Shown here: one piece after another, positions 12,871-23,430 of the stretch
Layout: each line of letters opens with the position of its first letter
How positions within the stretch are numbered: the stretch's first letter is position 1
From: Pholiota molesta
Taxonomy: Eukaryota; Basidiomycota; Agaricomycetes; Agaricales; Strophariaceae
Length of the DNA stretch: 64,000 nt
Assembly: GCA_014925825.1 (NCBI GenBank)
Contig: JACGCK010000030.1
Coordinates: forward strand, 333,966-397,965
Direction of reading: 5' to 3'
The notes under the pieces: model-generated
Told to the model about the DNA's origin: nothing
What the model saw: the letters and a program-made list of their open reading frames with translations, nothing else
The model's database searches: none
Made by a program: the position numbers and the translations under genes

Positions 12871-15224
12871 ATGCAGAAATTATTGGTGGCCAACAGAGGC
12901 GAGAGTGAGTTGTCGTTCAAGTTGTTTGCGTGGCTGGCGCGGCTGAACCAAACGCTGACAACCGCTTTGATCCAAAACCACCATAGTCGCGATCCGCATA
13001 TTACGCTCGGCGAGCGAACTTGGATGGACAACAGTCGCCGTATATATCGAGAACGATGGCAGCCATGCAAGCTTTGCAAATGAGGCAGTCAAGCTGGAGA
13101 GCGTTGCTGAATTTATGGATGTCAAGACCATCGTCGACGTCGCGAAAAGGTAGGTCTCTTATATACAACTTCTTTAACTTAATCTGACGCGTATATCAGG
13201 ACTAAATGTACTCACATACATCCAGGATATGGCTTTCTAAGCGAGAGTCCAACTCTCCCTATCGCATTGGCCCAGGTGGGGTCAATTACCTTCGTTGGCC
13301 CTTCACCGGAAGCGCTCCAAATCTCCTCAGATAAGATGCTTTCTCGAAATTTGGCCACCTCGCTCGGCATAAATATCGCGCCTGGAGTACGAGTCGCGTC
13401 TGCTGCCGATGTTCATGCCTTTGCCCAGACTGTTGGATATCCTGTAATGATCAAGGCACTCGATGGAGGTGGAGGACGTGGTATTCGCGTTGTTGATGCA
13501 GAAGCAAGGGTTGAAGAAGCATTCAAACGGTACGTAATTTTGTTCATCTCTTCCATTATTGTTTTTTCTAAAATTGTGTTATCCGGTATATTCAGATGTC
13601 TAGGAGAAAGCCCTTCCAAACAAGTATTTGTGGAAAGGGCGCTGACAGGCCCAGGATGGAAGCACATTGAAATTCAAGTCATTGGAGATGGAGCAACTGT
13701 AAACCATTTGTGGGAGCGAGAGTGCAGCGTACAACGAAGGTAATGCCTTTTGTCTTCCGAGTCCTTAGAAACCAATTGACATTCGTTTTCAGGTTCCAGA
13801 AGATCATCGAGGTTCGTTTTACGCTCATGAATGACTCCTCCAGTATCATTGATAATTGGGTATACTACATAGGTAGCTCCTTCACAACTTTCTCGTCAAA
13901 TGATTCAGCCTATTGTCGACGCTTCCCTCAAGCTCGCAGCCCACCTGAAGTACAAGGGTCTTGGAACATTCGAATATTTGTTTAACGTTCAATCTCAAGA
14001 TTGGGTCTTCCTCGAGATCAATCCACGCGTTCAAGTAGAACACACCATTACCGGTAAGAGTTTCGGACAATAATAATTCTGTTTGATATCTGACATATAT
14101 TTTTAGAGGAAATAAGCGATGTTGATCTCGTCCGAACCCAACTTCTGCTTTTCACTCCGGGAACGACATTATCTTCTCTTAATCTTAAATCTCAACCTTC
14201 TCCGCCAACATCGTACGCCATTCAACTTCGTCTCACGGCCGAGGATCCCAGCCGCGCGTTCCAGCTATCTCCGGGTCCGATTCGTGCATCAGACATATCT
14301 TGGCCTGCTGGTAGAGGCATCCGCGTTGATACGTGGCTCGGAACGGGCCCATATACACACGAAGCTTTGATAGATGCGGATTGGACTGTGGGAACAGAGT
14401 TTGACTCTCTGCTCGCGAAGATCATCGTACGCGGTCGATCGTTTGACGAAGTGACGTCTAAAGCTCGCCGAGCGTTACACGAGACCAAAGTTGGAAATGG
14501 CACAGTGAAGACAAACATCGCGGTGCTGGCAGGCGTCATAGACCACCCGGATTGGGTGACTAGTGCTATTGATACTTTGTGGCTGGAACGGAATATCTCT
14601 GAAGTATTGGAACTCGGTAACAAGGCTACCGCCTCGGCCTTGGCGCATCGAAAGCCTCGCCAGAACACCAGCAAAGTTGGTACGGCTTCCTCAGCTAGCA
14701 CGGGTACCTTGCTGCAACCAGGCACGTTGTTCAACCTGACCCTTTCACCAATCAGCCCATCTTCTTCGTCATCCCCTACTCCAACCTTGTCTCCTACGTC
14801 TACACAGAAGCACACCCTAACCTTGAACACCATCGCCGAAAATGCCTTCCCTTCCGTGCTTTCAGGCACTCTTCAGACCTCCTTTTCTCCCGTTCCTCTG
14901 CAATTCTCCCTTGCTCAATCCACCTCAGCCGCCGTATCCTCGGACGCATTCGAATTCGCGGACCTGAACGATCCCTCCCAGATAGCATCTCCGATGACCG
15001 GCAAGATTGTCGAGCTTCACCCCGCCTTCTCAGCCGCGTCCGGCGCCATACGGAAGGGAGAGGTCCTGTTGGTTTTGAGTGTGATGAAGATGGAGAATGT
15101 GGTGCTGGCCCCCTTTGATGGTGTTGTGGAACGGACGGGTAAAGGAATCAAGGTCGGCGTTATCCTTGGTGAAGGCATGTTGGTATGTGTTGTTAATGGG
15201 AAAATGCCTGCTAGTCGGCTGTAG
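12871..15224 (+). CDS. Acyl-CoA carboxylase biotin carboxylase plus biotin-carrier subunit
   Basis: ATP-dependent biotin carboxylase fused to a biotin carboxyl carrier domain, the partner of the divergent CT gene. Exons, separated by introns of 50-80 nt, read MQKLLVANRGE|IAIRILRSASELGWTTVAV, CTHIHPGYGFLSESPTL, SITFVGPSPEALQISSDK, VMIKALDGGGGRGIRVV (ATP grasp), VFVERALTGPGWKHIEIQV, HLWERECSVQRR|FQKIIE, LKYKGLGTFEYLF, and the signature FLEINPRVQVEHTITE. A low-complexity Ser/Thr/Pro linker (about 14680-14810) precedes the carrier domain with biotinylation motif VMKME; the acceptor Lys codon is at 15087-15089. The stop is TAG 15222-15224. All core motifs are intact. From the first ATG there is no mitochondrial presequence, but nine in-frame codons just upstream look presequence-like, so a missed 5' exon is possible. 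Confidence 0.88.
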
Positions 15225-15637
15225 ATGTAGGTTTTTGCGTTGTAAAAGATGATACTGAGAATACTATATATGTGCCAAATTGTCATAAGTCGAGCGAAGC
15301 GAATTATCGAGTCTTGATGCCCTTTTCCACGACTCCCAATATTGCTCACACCTTGGTACTCTCGCAATATGATCTCAGCTAAGATTGAACTGGAATTATA
15401 TTGCATAGGCGCTGAACACAGAACGTGAATAATCTTGCTGAATTCTCACATAACTATTTTTTTGTCTGGCGTCGGAAATGCTGACCCAGTGACACAAAGA
15501 AGGGAAAAACTGTATAGGTCAAATATCTGCAACCAGAAGGGTAAGTTGAACAGACAGTAGACGGTATTAAGTATATGCATTATCTCCTAAATATCGGATA
15601 GTTCAATAGCGCCATTCACAGGATTTGAAGATGAATT
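15225..15637. other. Intergenic, convergent spacer
   Basis: 413 bp between the 3' ends of the biotin carboxylase and aldo-keto reductase genes. No gene, repeat or RNA signal is visible. Confidence 0.5.
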
Positions 15638-17136
15638 TCATGCAATTTTAGGCGTGATGGGTTGGCTAAAGGGTGTCATGAAGTCGATGTCTCCTGCAAC
15701 ACTCATCATATAATTGTTGGATGTTCCATCTCCCTATGAAGGATTTGGGTATCAGGATATAGCAGGGTATTCGAGTATGAGGAGCACTTACGCAGACCCA
15801 ATGCGGCCAGCCTGGTTCAAAAACAGTGACGCTCTCAATATACTTGATGTGTTCTGGAGTCAAAGAAAGGTCCAGCGCCTCGAGGTTGGCTAATAAGTGT
15901 TCGACCTTGCGCCCCCCAAGTATCGGGAAGACATGAGTAGCCTTATGCATGATGTATGCAATAGCCACTATGATGAAAATTGCAAGTCAGCACCCAATGA
16001 ATTGAATTGCACGCTTCATGATCTGACCTGAAGTGATGTGCTTCGCTCCTATTTCAGCAGCGACTTTCTCAAGAGCTTCGCATACCCGCTTTTGATGCTC
16101 ATTTCGCTCCCAATTGGGGTCAACAATGGTGCGTCCATTCTCTCCAGTCAGGCGACGTCTTTCCTCTTCCTCGTCTGTGCGGATTTTACCAGCGGCGAGG
16201 ACATTCCAGACAGCGAGTGCCATGCCTGAATTCAAGTAACTCTAATTAACATCTCGATTCAATGAGTCAGGTTACGAGAGAATCACCTTCGGCTCTAGCC
16301 ATAGGAATGACCTCTCGCTCGAAAGAGCGATCAAGGACATTCCAAGCGCCTTGGTAGACAGAGAAAGGAGTCAACGCGTGGTCGCGGGCGTATTGATTGG
16401 CCTTGGCGACGATCCAAGCAGGAGTATCAGCGATGCCCTGGAGTATTTTGAGTACGAGCGACATGACGGATACTGAAAGACTTACGAGATAGAGCACCTT
16501 CCTGTCCATGATGAGTGCATGGAGCGACCGCATCACCTCCTCTACGCTGGTGTTCCAGTCCCACCAATGTACGTAGTAGAGATCGATGTAGGGTGTGCGA
16601 AGCTTCTTGAGAGATGCCTCGAGCGAGAGGTACATGGATTTAGCGCCGTTTCCGGCGTATAAAATATGTTGCTTTATGTCCTTGTTACGATTCTTGAGGT
16701 TGGACGCATACTAGCAGGAGCAATGCACAATTATCAGGCGCATTTCAAACAAAATATGCGGAAAAGCCAACAAACCTTGGTGGCGATAAAGAGTTGATCT
16801 CTAATGCCTCGTTGTTCAGCCCACTCGCCAATAAACATTTCAGAGGTTTCGTCTTGACTATGGAATGATTTACGTCAGTCAAACGTCTTGACCAATGATA
16901 TAAAATTAAACTTACTAGAAATTGGCAGTGTCAATAAAGTTGCCTCCATTATCAAAGTATGCGTCGAGAAGCTTGAAGCTCGATTCCTTGTCCATGCTGC
17001 CCATACCCATATCATGCCATTTGTCGCCGATGGACATGGCGCCGAGCTGCAAAGGAGAAACATGGACGCCAGCGGTCGGAGATAACAAACGATAGCGACC
17101 AAGCTTAGACTGTTGGGCGGGCGCTGGGACGAGCAT
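15638..17136 (-). CDS. Aldo-keto reductase, aryl-alcohol dehydrogenase (AAD) type
   Basis: A cytosolic NADPH-dependent oxidoreductase that interconverts aryl aldehydes and alcohols in the AAD/AKR9 group; in wood- and litter-decay fungi it acts on lignin-derived aromatics. Start ATG 17134-17136 ([16 protein letters not shown]), stop at 15638-15640. Seen in order: [31 protein letters not shown] (catalytic Asp and Tyr, the Tyr codon split by an intron), QLFIATKYA (catalytic Lys), [20 protein letters not shown] (catalytic His), [60 protein letters not shown] (cofactor-binding end), and a C-terminal tail ending [12 protein letters not shown]. About eight short introns. Length near 390 residues, usual for AADs. 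The tetrad is intact, so it is probably active. The physiological substrate is unknown. Confidence 0.87.
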
Positions 17137-18362
17137 ATTTGCAGTCAAAGAGAACTGGTGAAGTAACGAAGGCTTTTGAGGAGAGGGCTTCTTGTCGAGA
17201 GAATGATAAATTTGCGGACCTTTATATACTGTTGAATTCCATCCTGCGCTTAAGACTATTGGTGTCACAAAATATAGCAAGTCGACCTGGCCCTTTCGGA
17301 AAGTGCGTGTGGCAAATATCGCTTACTGATGCGTTCAAAGATTTGGGTGGAGGAGTTCATCCGAATAACATGACACACACAAGGTAGACACTTTTGGAGC
17401 ACAATTCACTACTTGGGGAAATAAGGTGATGAGAACCCATACACAGGCTGCCTGGCGATAGCAAAGATTGGCGGCTGGTGTGGCAAGAGACGCGTGTGTA
17501 CGCGGCCGGTCACGATTTCCAAAGAAAAGAAGCTCGGAGAAGAGAAAAATGCGTTGCGTTGTCCGCCGAAGATAAACATGGCCCAAACAACATCGTCCAG
17601 ACTTAAGCTGGAATCGCTGTCATAGCTCATCCTTATGATCCTTCGACCTCAGCCACATCGGATGCTTTACGATTTTTTTGCGGTCTGAGCGAAAAAGGTA
17701 AGCGTAAGTGAGATATTCGACGAGAAGGACGGTTCGAACTAGGGTTCTAACCTATCCGCAAGCCTTTGACACAACGACCTTGAATTGTTTGCAAGATGTG
17801 GCCAGATAGCAGTTACCAGCGTTGCGGATCACACTGACAAGGACAAGCGTCGAGTTAAGATGAATCTGAGTCACATTCGATCATCTGAGGAAAAAGATAT
17901 CCATTACAACAGTACGCCGGTGGCCACAAGTAGTTTGAGTCGTCGAAAGCTTTCTGCGCGAAATGCAGACCAAATTAACGACATAGGAGTTCATAGATGC
18001 TTGGTGTCAGGCGCTATAGTCGCAACAGATCCCGTCCAATTGTGAAAGGAATGATTCGGGTGTGAGTGTCCTTTCGATGTCCCATGAATTACAAACTTGG
18101 GCATCCGAAACCAATTCCAAATCCGAGTTCAGAGAATGTTAAAAGCCTAATTTAAGGGGTTCAACGCAATCAGAAGAGTTGATTGACGATACGGAACATA
18201 AGTGTGGAAATCGTTGCAATATCATGGTCGAGGACGAAAAGCAAGAGTGGTCATTGCGGCAAGAGTTGGTGATGTGTTTGGCTCCTAGAAGTTAGAACCA
18301 AATAAATATTCCCAAATTAGGACACCCATTTTCGTGAAATTCAATTGTGCTGCTAAACTTCC
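17137..18362. other. Intergenic, divergent spacer
   Basis: 1.2 kb between the aldo-keto reductase and RRF1 starts. Small open frames exist on both strands without splice support or family resemblance. I checked the phrase ggttcgaactaggg near 17729 as a possible tRNA T-arm and rejected it. Confidence 0.45.
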
Positions 18363-19262
18363 ATGTCACTTCATCTTCTTCTACGGAATGCGCGTATAGC
18401 GGCGACAAATCCCGCTCTTAGGAGCTCAATATCAGTTCTGAGGAGCTCCGCATCTCTGACAGCTCTCTCACGGCAACCACAACGCGGCTACGCATCCAAA
18501 AACAAAGTGAAGGCGACCTCCACGATCGTTCCGGGCTCAAAGCAGCCTATTACGGACGCGGCGGCGCAACAAGAATATGACAAGGCAGAAACAGCAATGA
18601 AGACGTCCGTGGACTGGTTCAGGAAGGAGTGCGCAGCCTCAGAAACGCGTGCGGCTGGGCGCGTTACACCAGCGCTGCTCGCGCCCGTTCGTGTCAAGCT
18701 ACCGGACAATCCGAAGACGATGAAACTCGAAGAGCTCGCCACTGTCGGCGTTCGAGAGGGCTCGACGCTGCTTATTACATTGTTTGACGAACATGTGAGG
18801 TTTTTGTACCCCCGAGTGATGTCTGCTCACCTTTGCTCTTAGTAGACCGTGAAACACGTCGAAGCTGCTCTTTATGCATCCGGAATCCCAGGTGTCGTCC
18901 CCCACCGACAAGATGCACGGACAATCAAAGTTCCAATACCCAAGTACGCCCCTCGCTATCTCTATCTGAGGATTGTTATTGAAAGCATTCAGGCCGACAG
19001 TTGAAGCCAGGAAGGAGTTATTTGCCGCCGCCAAGCGGAAGGCAGAAGAAATCCGGGTCCAGGTTCGGAAACAACATACAACGAGCTTGAAGCGCGGAAA
19101 ATACGAGAAGCACTCTGTTGAGTTGGAGGAGGTCTGTCTAGCATCTCATTCTCGGTGTTTCCGTATCTCATTCGCTCCTAGTTCCAAAAGTTGACGGATA
19201 AATACGTCAAAGAGGTCGACAAGATTCTCGCTGACCTCCAAAAGGCAACTGGTGCCAAATGA
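18363..19262 (+). CDS. RRF1: Mitochondrial ribosome recycling factor
   Basis: Splits mitochondrial ribosomes after translation termination. ATG 18363 opens a basic, Ser/Arg/Ala-rich presequence (MSLHLLLRNARIAATNPALR ... RQPQRGYASK) that looks like a matrix-targeting signal. The RRF fold follows: DKAETAMKTSVDWFRKE, GRVTPALLAPVRVKLPDNPK, LEELATVGVREGSTLLITLF, VKHVEAALYASGIPGVVPHR, then RKELFAAAKRKAEEIRVQVR and FQKLTDKYVKEVDKILADLQ. Three short introns interrupt after LFDEH, after PIPK and before FQKL. It ends TGAK with TGA 19260-19262. The two long helices of domain I are complete and the length is normal for the family. This is a housekeeping gene. Confidence 0.92.
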
Positions 19263-19783
19263 TCCTGGCTTCGTTTTCTGTATATCGAAACAAGCGCCAT
19301 CTCTGTTCTCTGGACTAAAATTTAATTTTTGAATGATAGGCTCATCATCGAGCTGATCATTTTAATCATCACTACTCCGCTATATATCAACGAAAATGCG
19401 ATTTTTGGATTCTTCGCCTACCTGAGGTCAACTAATGAACCATTCAGAGATATCAATGACAAGCGCTGAATCAGCATCTCGCGGCTCTGACTTCCTCCAG
19501 TCGAACCCTGTAGGAGAGTTGACAAGCATGTCTACGTGTTGACAATAAGCAACGCCAGTGAGTTTCCTATGTAATATACATCGCAGATGGTCCCCATAGC
19601 CCTGTGGCAAGTACATCCGAAGAAAAAACAAACTCGACAGGAGGAAGCAAAGGGAATCTTTGGTAGAGAGCTGGTTGAAGGATCGGTGAAAGTCGTTCCA
19701 TCTCAAAATTCTCCATTCCATGAAATAAAAAAAGGATAGTAAGATTGAAGAAATTTACAAAGCGTACAGGCAATTCATCTCCT
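19263..19783. other. Intergenic spacer after RRF1
   Basis: About 0.5 kb. Overlapping minus-strand open frames (19428-19773) share no recognisable family and lack consistent splice sites. Nothing else is seen. Confidence 0.4.
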
Positions 19784-20300
19784 CCATCTGCCTTGAAATT
19801 ATTTCAGCGACCTGATCGCACGAGTTCAATCGCACGTCCAATATACCCTCCTGGCGTCGACGTCTCCATGCTTGGCGAAATAACTCCTATGATTCAAATT
19901 GTTGTCAAATTGAGTCAGGAATCTCGAGGAAATCCGGGGTGCGGCAATGGTTGACGAAGTGCCCATGATGCTCAGGCTTGTGATTATATATCTGCATGCC
20001 AATGGAATGCGCGAGCTTCGGAACCCTTGCGACGGCATGAATGCTTGAAAATCTTCGAGACATCGGAACGGAGATGAGTGGAAGAACTTGAAAGCGAACA
20101 TGGACTTCGGACTGCAGCCGTCCAACAGCCGTCGTGGCGATGCAACCTTTAAATTGTTCCGTCGGAGGGCTTAGGATGCATAGACAAACAAGAGCACCGT
20201 TCCGTGATTTCAACTTTCTCCGACGTCGGGGCAAACGTCGGGTAGGCGGAGCGGTTCAACGCGGTTGCTTCTGACCATTTCTTACTCTCTCCAACTGCGG
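19784..20300 (+). repeat. Dispersed repeat copy A (about 0.5 kb), inverted relative to copy B
   Basis: Similar along its whole length to the reverse complement of 29199-29668. Matching landmarks in the same order include cctccatc(t/c)gccttg, atatctgcatgccaatggaa, atgcgcgag, ggaacggagatgagt, cgtcggagggcttagga and ttactctct. Part can be read as protein in both copies (copy A FQRPDRTSSI ... SMLGEITPMIQIVV; copy B FQRSNRGNSI ... SILGEATPIIQNVV), so it may derive from a coding exon plus flank. No transposase or terminal repeats seen. Confidence 0.75.
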
Positions 20301-22200
20301 TTACAAACCTTTGGTTTTAGGATATCTCGTCAGCTCTTTTGGGTAAAGTCAAGTCTATGACCCACCATTAGTTGGTGTGTCTGAGGCAAGCTCGCTTGGA
20401 AACCAAGCGGTGGAGTTCCAGTCTTAGCGATAGTCACCCTCAAAAACAGGGATTGTTTTCGACCTTTTCTGGACTCTAATTCTTTGTTTGCTTCTTCCCA
20501 TTGCTAAAGAACCTCTCCGCCTGTATGCTGTGTTTGGGGCTCGGTATGCTGACTAGTCCTTTCATTGGCCTAATCTGCGTACTTGCTTCACCCTAGTCTC
20601 CTGTAGGCACACTTCCTGCAAACCAAAATGAAATTTCGAATCTTACAGGATCCCGACAAGCAAGTAAGTACGCAACATCGATCCTAGCTGGTGACTCCGG
20701 ATCAGTGGTTCATTGTCATTCCACCAATGAAACCCTTGTCGCTATGTAGTGGTTGGACCCGCTCCGAACGGGATGGGTTTGGCAAGCCTGGGGGTTCGGG
20801 CTACCAGGTCTACTGTCCAGATCTTGTCGACTGCGCACGCCAGATGTCGACGCGCCTACATCTGGCCTACATACTCTTGCGAGCAATCATTTCAAAAATT
20901 GCATTGGGGCGCATCTCGCCTAGTTTCATGCGGCGGCGGCGCGCCCCACACGGCCCACGCAGCCCCGCCGCTCCCGACCGCCTCGAGGGCTTACCTCCTA
21001 CATTTGAAGCGCCGCTGCCCAACGGAGCCTCAACCTATACTCGTATTTGGGTGCTGATGCTGTAAGTGTTGCACACCATTATTAGGGAACCTCGTCTTGA
21101 GAGCTCCTTATACTAATGGCGGCGTACTCGGTTGACTCGGAGGCCGTAAAATTCTAGAAGATCTGAGCACAACTTTGGCTTCGCCGCCGGGGCGCGCGCA
21201 AAACTCTATCGCTGCAGGCTCTAAGGTTATTGATGACCATACTCTCGGTCGGGGCGGGGAGACTTGTTCTGACTGACTGACTGTCCACGGAGCCCGACAC
21301 ATTTTTCACAAATCTGAAATCACAACGCCACCGACTTTTCAATGACATCTACCGGGAGATTGGCAACTCCTACTTCCGTTTTAGGCCAACTTACCTTTTT
21401 ATTTACAAGGCACGCCAATTAACAATCAACCCACTCTACGCTATCATGATGGCTCATGCTGATGTATTTTCATACTTATCGGATTGGCGTCCAAGGGGCT
21501 GGACGGGACAGTAAATCGCCTCACTTTCTTCACAATGAAGAGGTAAGTCGTAGCAGCGCTGAAGAGGCGAGACGTGCAGACAGACAAAGCGGATCAAGCG
21601 CTGCGAACTCTGCTGCCCTGCTCAAAAGCTCATTATCGGAGGAACAATACCATGACCTACATATGTTTTCCAGTCGACATCTGTACGACCAACTACTACC
21701 ATCAAAACACCAACCCACGTCCACTCAAATTTCAAAATAAAAAAAGAAGGTGCGCTCATAGATCAGTCGACATACTACATACATCCTGTGGGAGCCTCCG
21801 ACCACAGGCCACCACACCCGACATCCGGAGCGCCTTCCCGCGTATGTATAAAGCGGAAACCGAGCGCTGATAAGCACCAAATGCCGCACATACCCCGCAC
21901 GGCCCACCGCAGTCCCCGTGGCCGTCTCTGTTCGGTGGGAACTTGGAAACCGTGCTCGGTATCCAGCGGCACCGCTTTCCCCCCTTCGTCCTTGCTACTC
22001 AATGACATTGATCGTGTTTTTGTCCTCGATATGGGTAGTGCGTCAATTTAGCAGTGGGTTGTGAGAGTGTGCTAGCTGCTGTAAGTACTTGGTATTGAGC
22101 TTGAGTTTTCAGCGGAGGGCGGCGTCCGTGGTGCGAAGACGGCGAGCGCCGCATTTTAATTGATGGAGATGAATTGGAAGACAACTAAGACGAGATTGGT
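20301..22200. other. Gene-poor spacer
   Basis: 1.9 kb without a supportable gene. A short ATG-initiated stretch at about 20629 (MKFRILQDPDKQ followed by gtaagt) looks like a first exon, but I could not find a convincing second exon. Locally GC-rich near 20930-21000. Confidence 0.35.
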
Positions 22201-22450
22201 GTGTTATGTTATAAGTAATACAATCAAAGGCGTATTCAACGGACACAATGGGTTCGTCTTCGATGTACTTATCTTCCTCTGATCCTACTTACGATAAATA
22301 ACATAATTAACATAACAAAGGTGTGTTATACTTATTTCATACAATCAAAGGTGTATTCATATTCAATGTACACAACGGATTCTTCTTCTCTCCATCTTCC
22401 TCCTGATCAATCCTAGTTGTATTTTTATGATTATGATAGATAACAAACAC
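22201..22450. repeat. Short tandem duplication (about 120-bp unit, two diverged copies)
   Basis: The phrase tacaatcaaagg(c/t)gtattca with its flanks occurs twice about 120 bp apart (near 22219 and 22340). Each copy is followed by a related acac-aa-gg-ttc stretch, a cttc-rich stretch and an AT-rich end. Non-coding and moderately diverged. Confidence 0.6.
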
Positions 22451-22785
22451 TGAGGCATTGACACTTCCATGAATCAGAAGCACCAAAGATCACGAACATA
22501 AAACATAGCCGCGGCGGAGAGGCAATGCGGTGCACGCCGATATAACCCTCTCCCACTCCCAGTCCTGCTCTGCAGTCTTACTATCAGTATGTAGCCCATC
22601 ATTCCCCTGCGAGCACCCTCCAGCCCTTTTGATATAATGAATGACGCCCAACATACTTATGTCGTCTCTATTCCCCGGCAGGCCCGGGAAATGCACGGGC
22701 GCGCGATGCGCCACTCCGTCAAAAGGCCCAAGAATAGCGCAGTGGAGCGGCCACCACCACCATCGCACAGCCGTGTGTGCCAGAA

Positions 22786-23430
22786 AGCGATACTTGTCTT
22801 TTTTTGTGTTTTGTTTTTGTTTTCCTCGCAAAGCGGCCGAGAGAATAAGGCAGAACAAGCAAGAGGGCTATCCGGATCAGGACCCCCAATCCAATCCGAA
22901 CGTAAACTGTGGTTTTTGCCACAAAGCTATACTCATCATGATCAGGACCCAGATAATCCAATCAATCTGAACATAGACGTGGATATGTATGCAGTGGGTA
23001 TCAGGTCCAGGAATAGAGCGGGTTCTGGGATGCTGATGTCGGTGGAGTTCCGAGTCATTCGATCGATGCATGATCTCTGAGCTCGTCCTTGAGATATGGT
23101 TGGTTATTATACGCACCGGTGTGGTGTGTGTGTGCCAGGAAATGATACTTGTTTTTTTTTTTGTTTTCTTTTTCTTCTTTCGTTTGCCAGGCAAGGCGGC
23201 CGAGAGAATAAGGAAGAACAAGCAAGAGGGCTATCCGGATCAGGACCCAGATAAATGCAATCCAATCCGAACGTAAACTGTGGTTTTTGCCACAAAGCTA
23301 TGTATACGGACCAGGACTTGATAATCAATCCGAACATAGACATGGGTAGGTCTTAGAATAGAGAGGGTTCTAGGATGCTGATGTCGGTGGAATTCCGAGT
23401 CATTCGATCGATGATTATCTCTGAGCTCGC
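22786..23430. repeat. Tandem direct duplication, about 345-bp unit, two copies
   Basis: Copy 1 spans about 22786-23085 and copy 2 about 23135-23430. Shared blocks in order: ccag(a/g)aa-gatacttgt followed by a T-rich tract; gcggccgagagaataagg(c/a)agaacaagcaagagggctatccgg; aacgtaaactgtggtttttgccacaaagctat; then gggttct(g/a)ggatgctgatgtcggtgga and cgagtcattcgatcgatg. High identity suggests a recent event. The function is unknown. Confidence 0.85.

Noticed and set aside
12711..13079. 122-codon minus-strand frame overlapping the biotin carboxylase 5' exons
   Set aside because: It overlaps well-supported coding exons on the other strand and shows no family resemblance.
17690..17765. Possible tRNA (ggttcgaactaggg)
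   Set aside because: No acceptor or anticodon stem pairing, and no A-box at the right distance.
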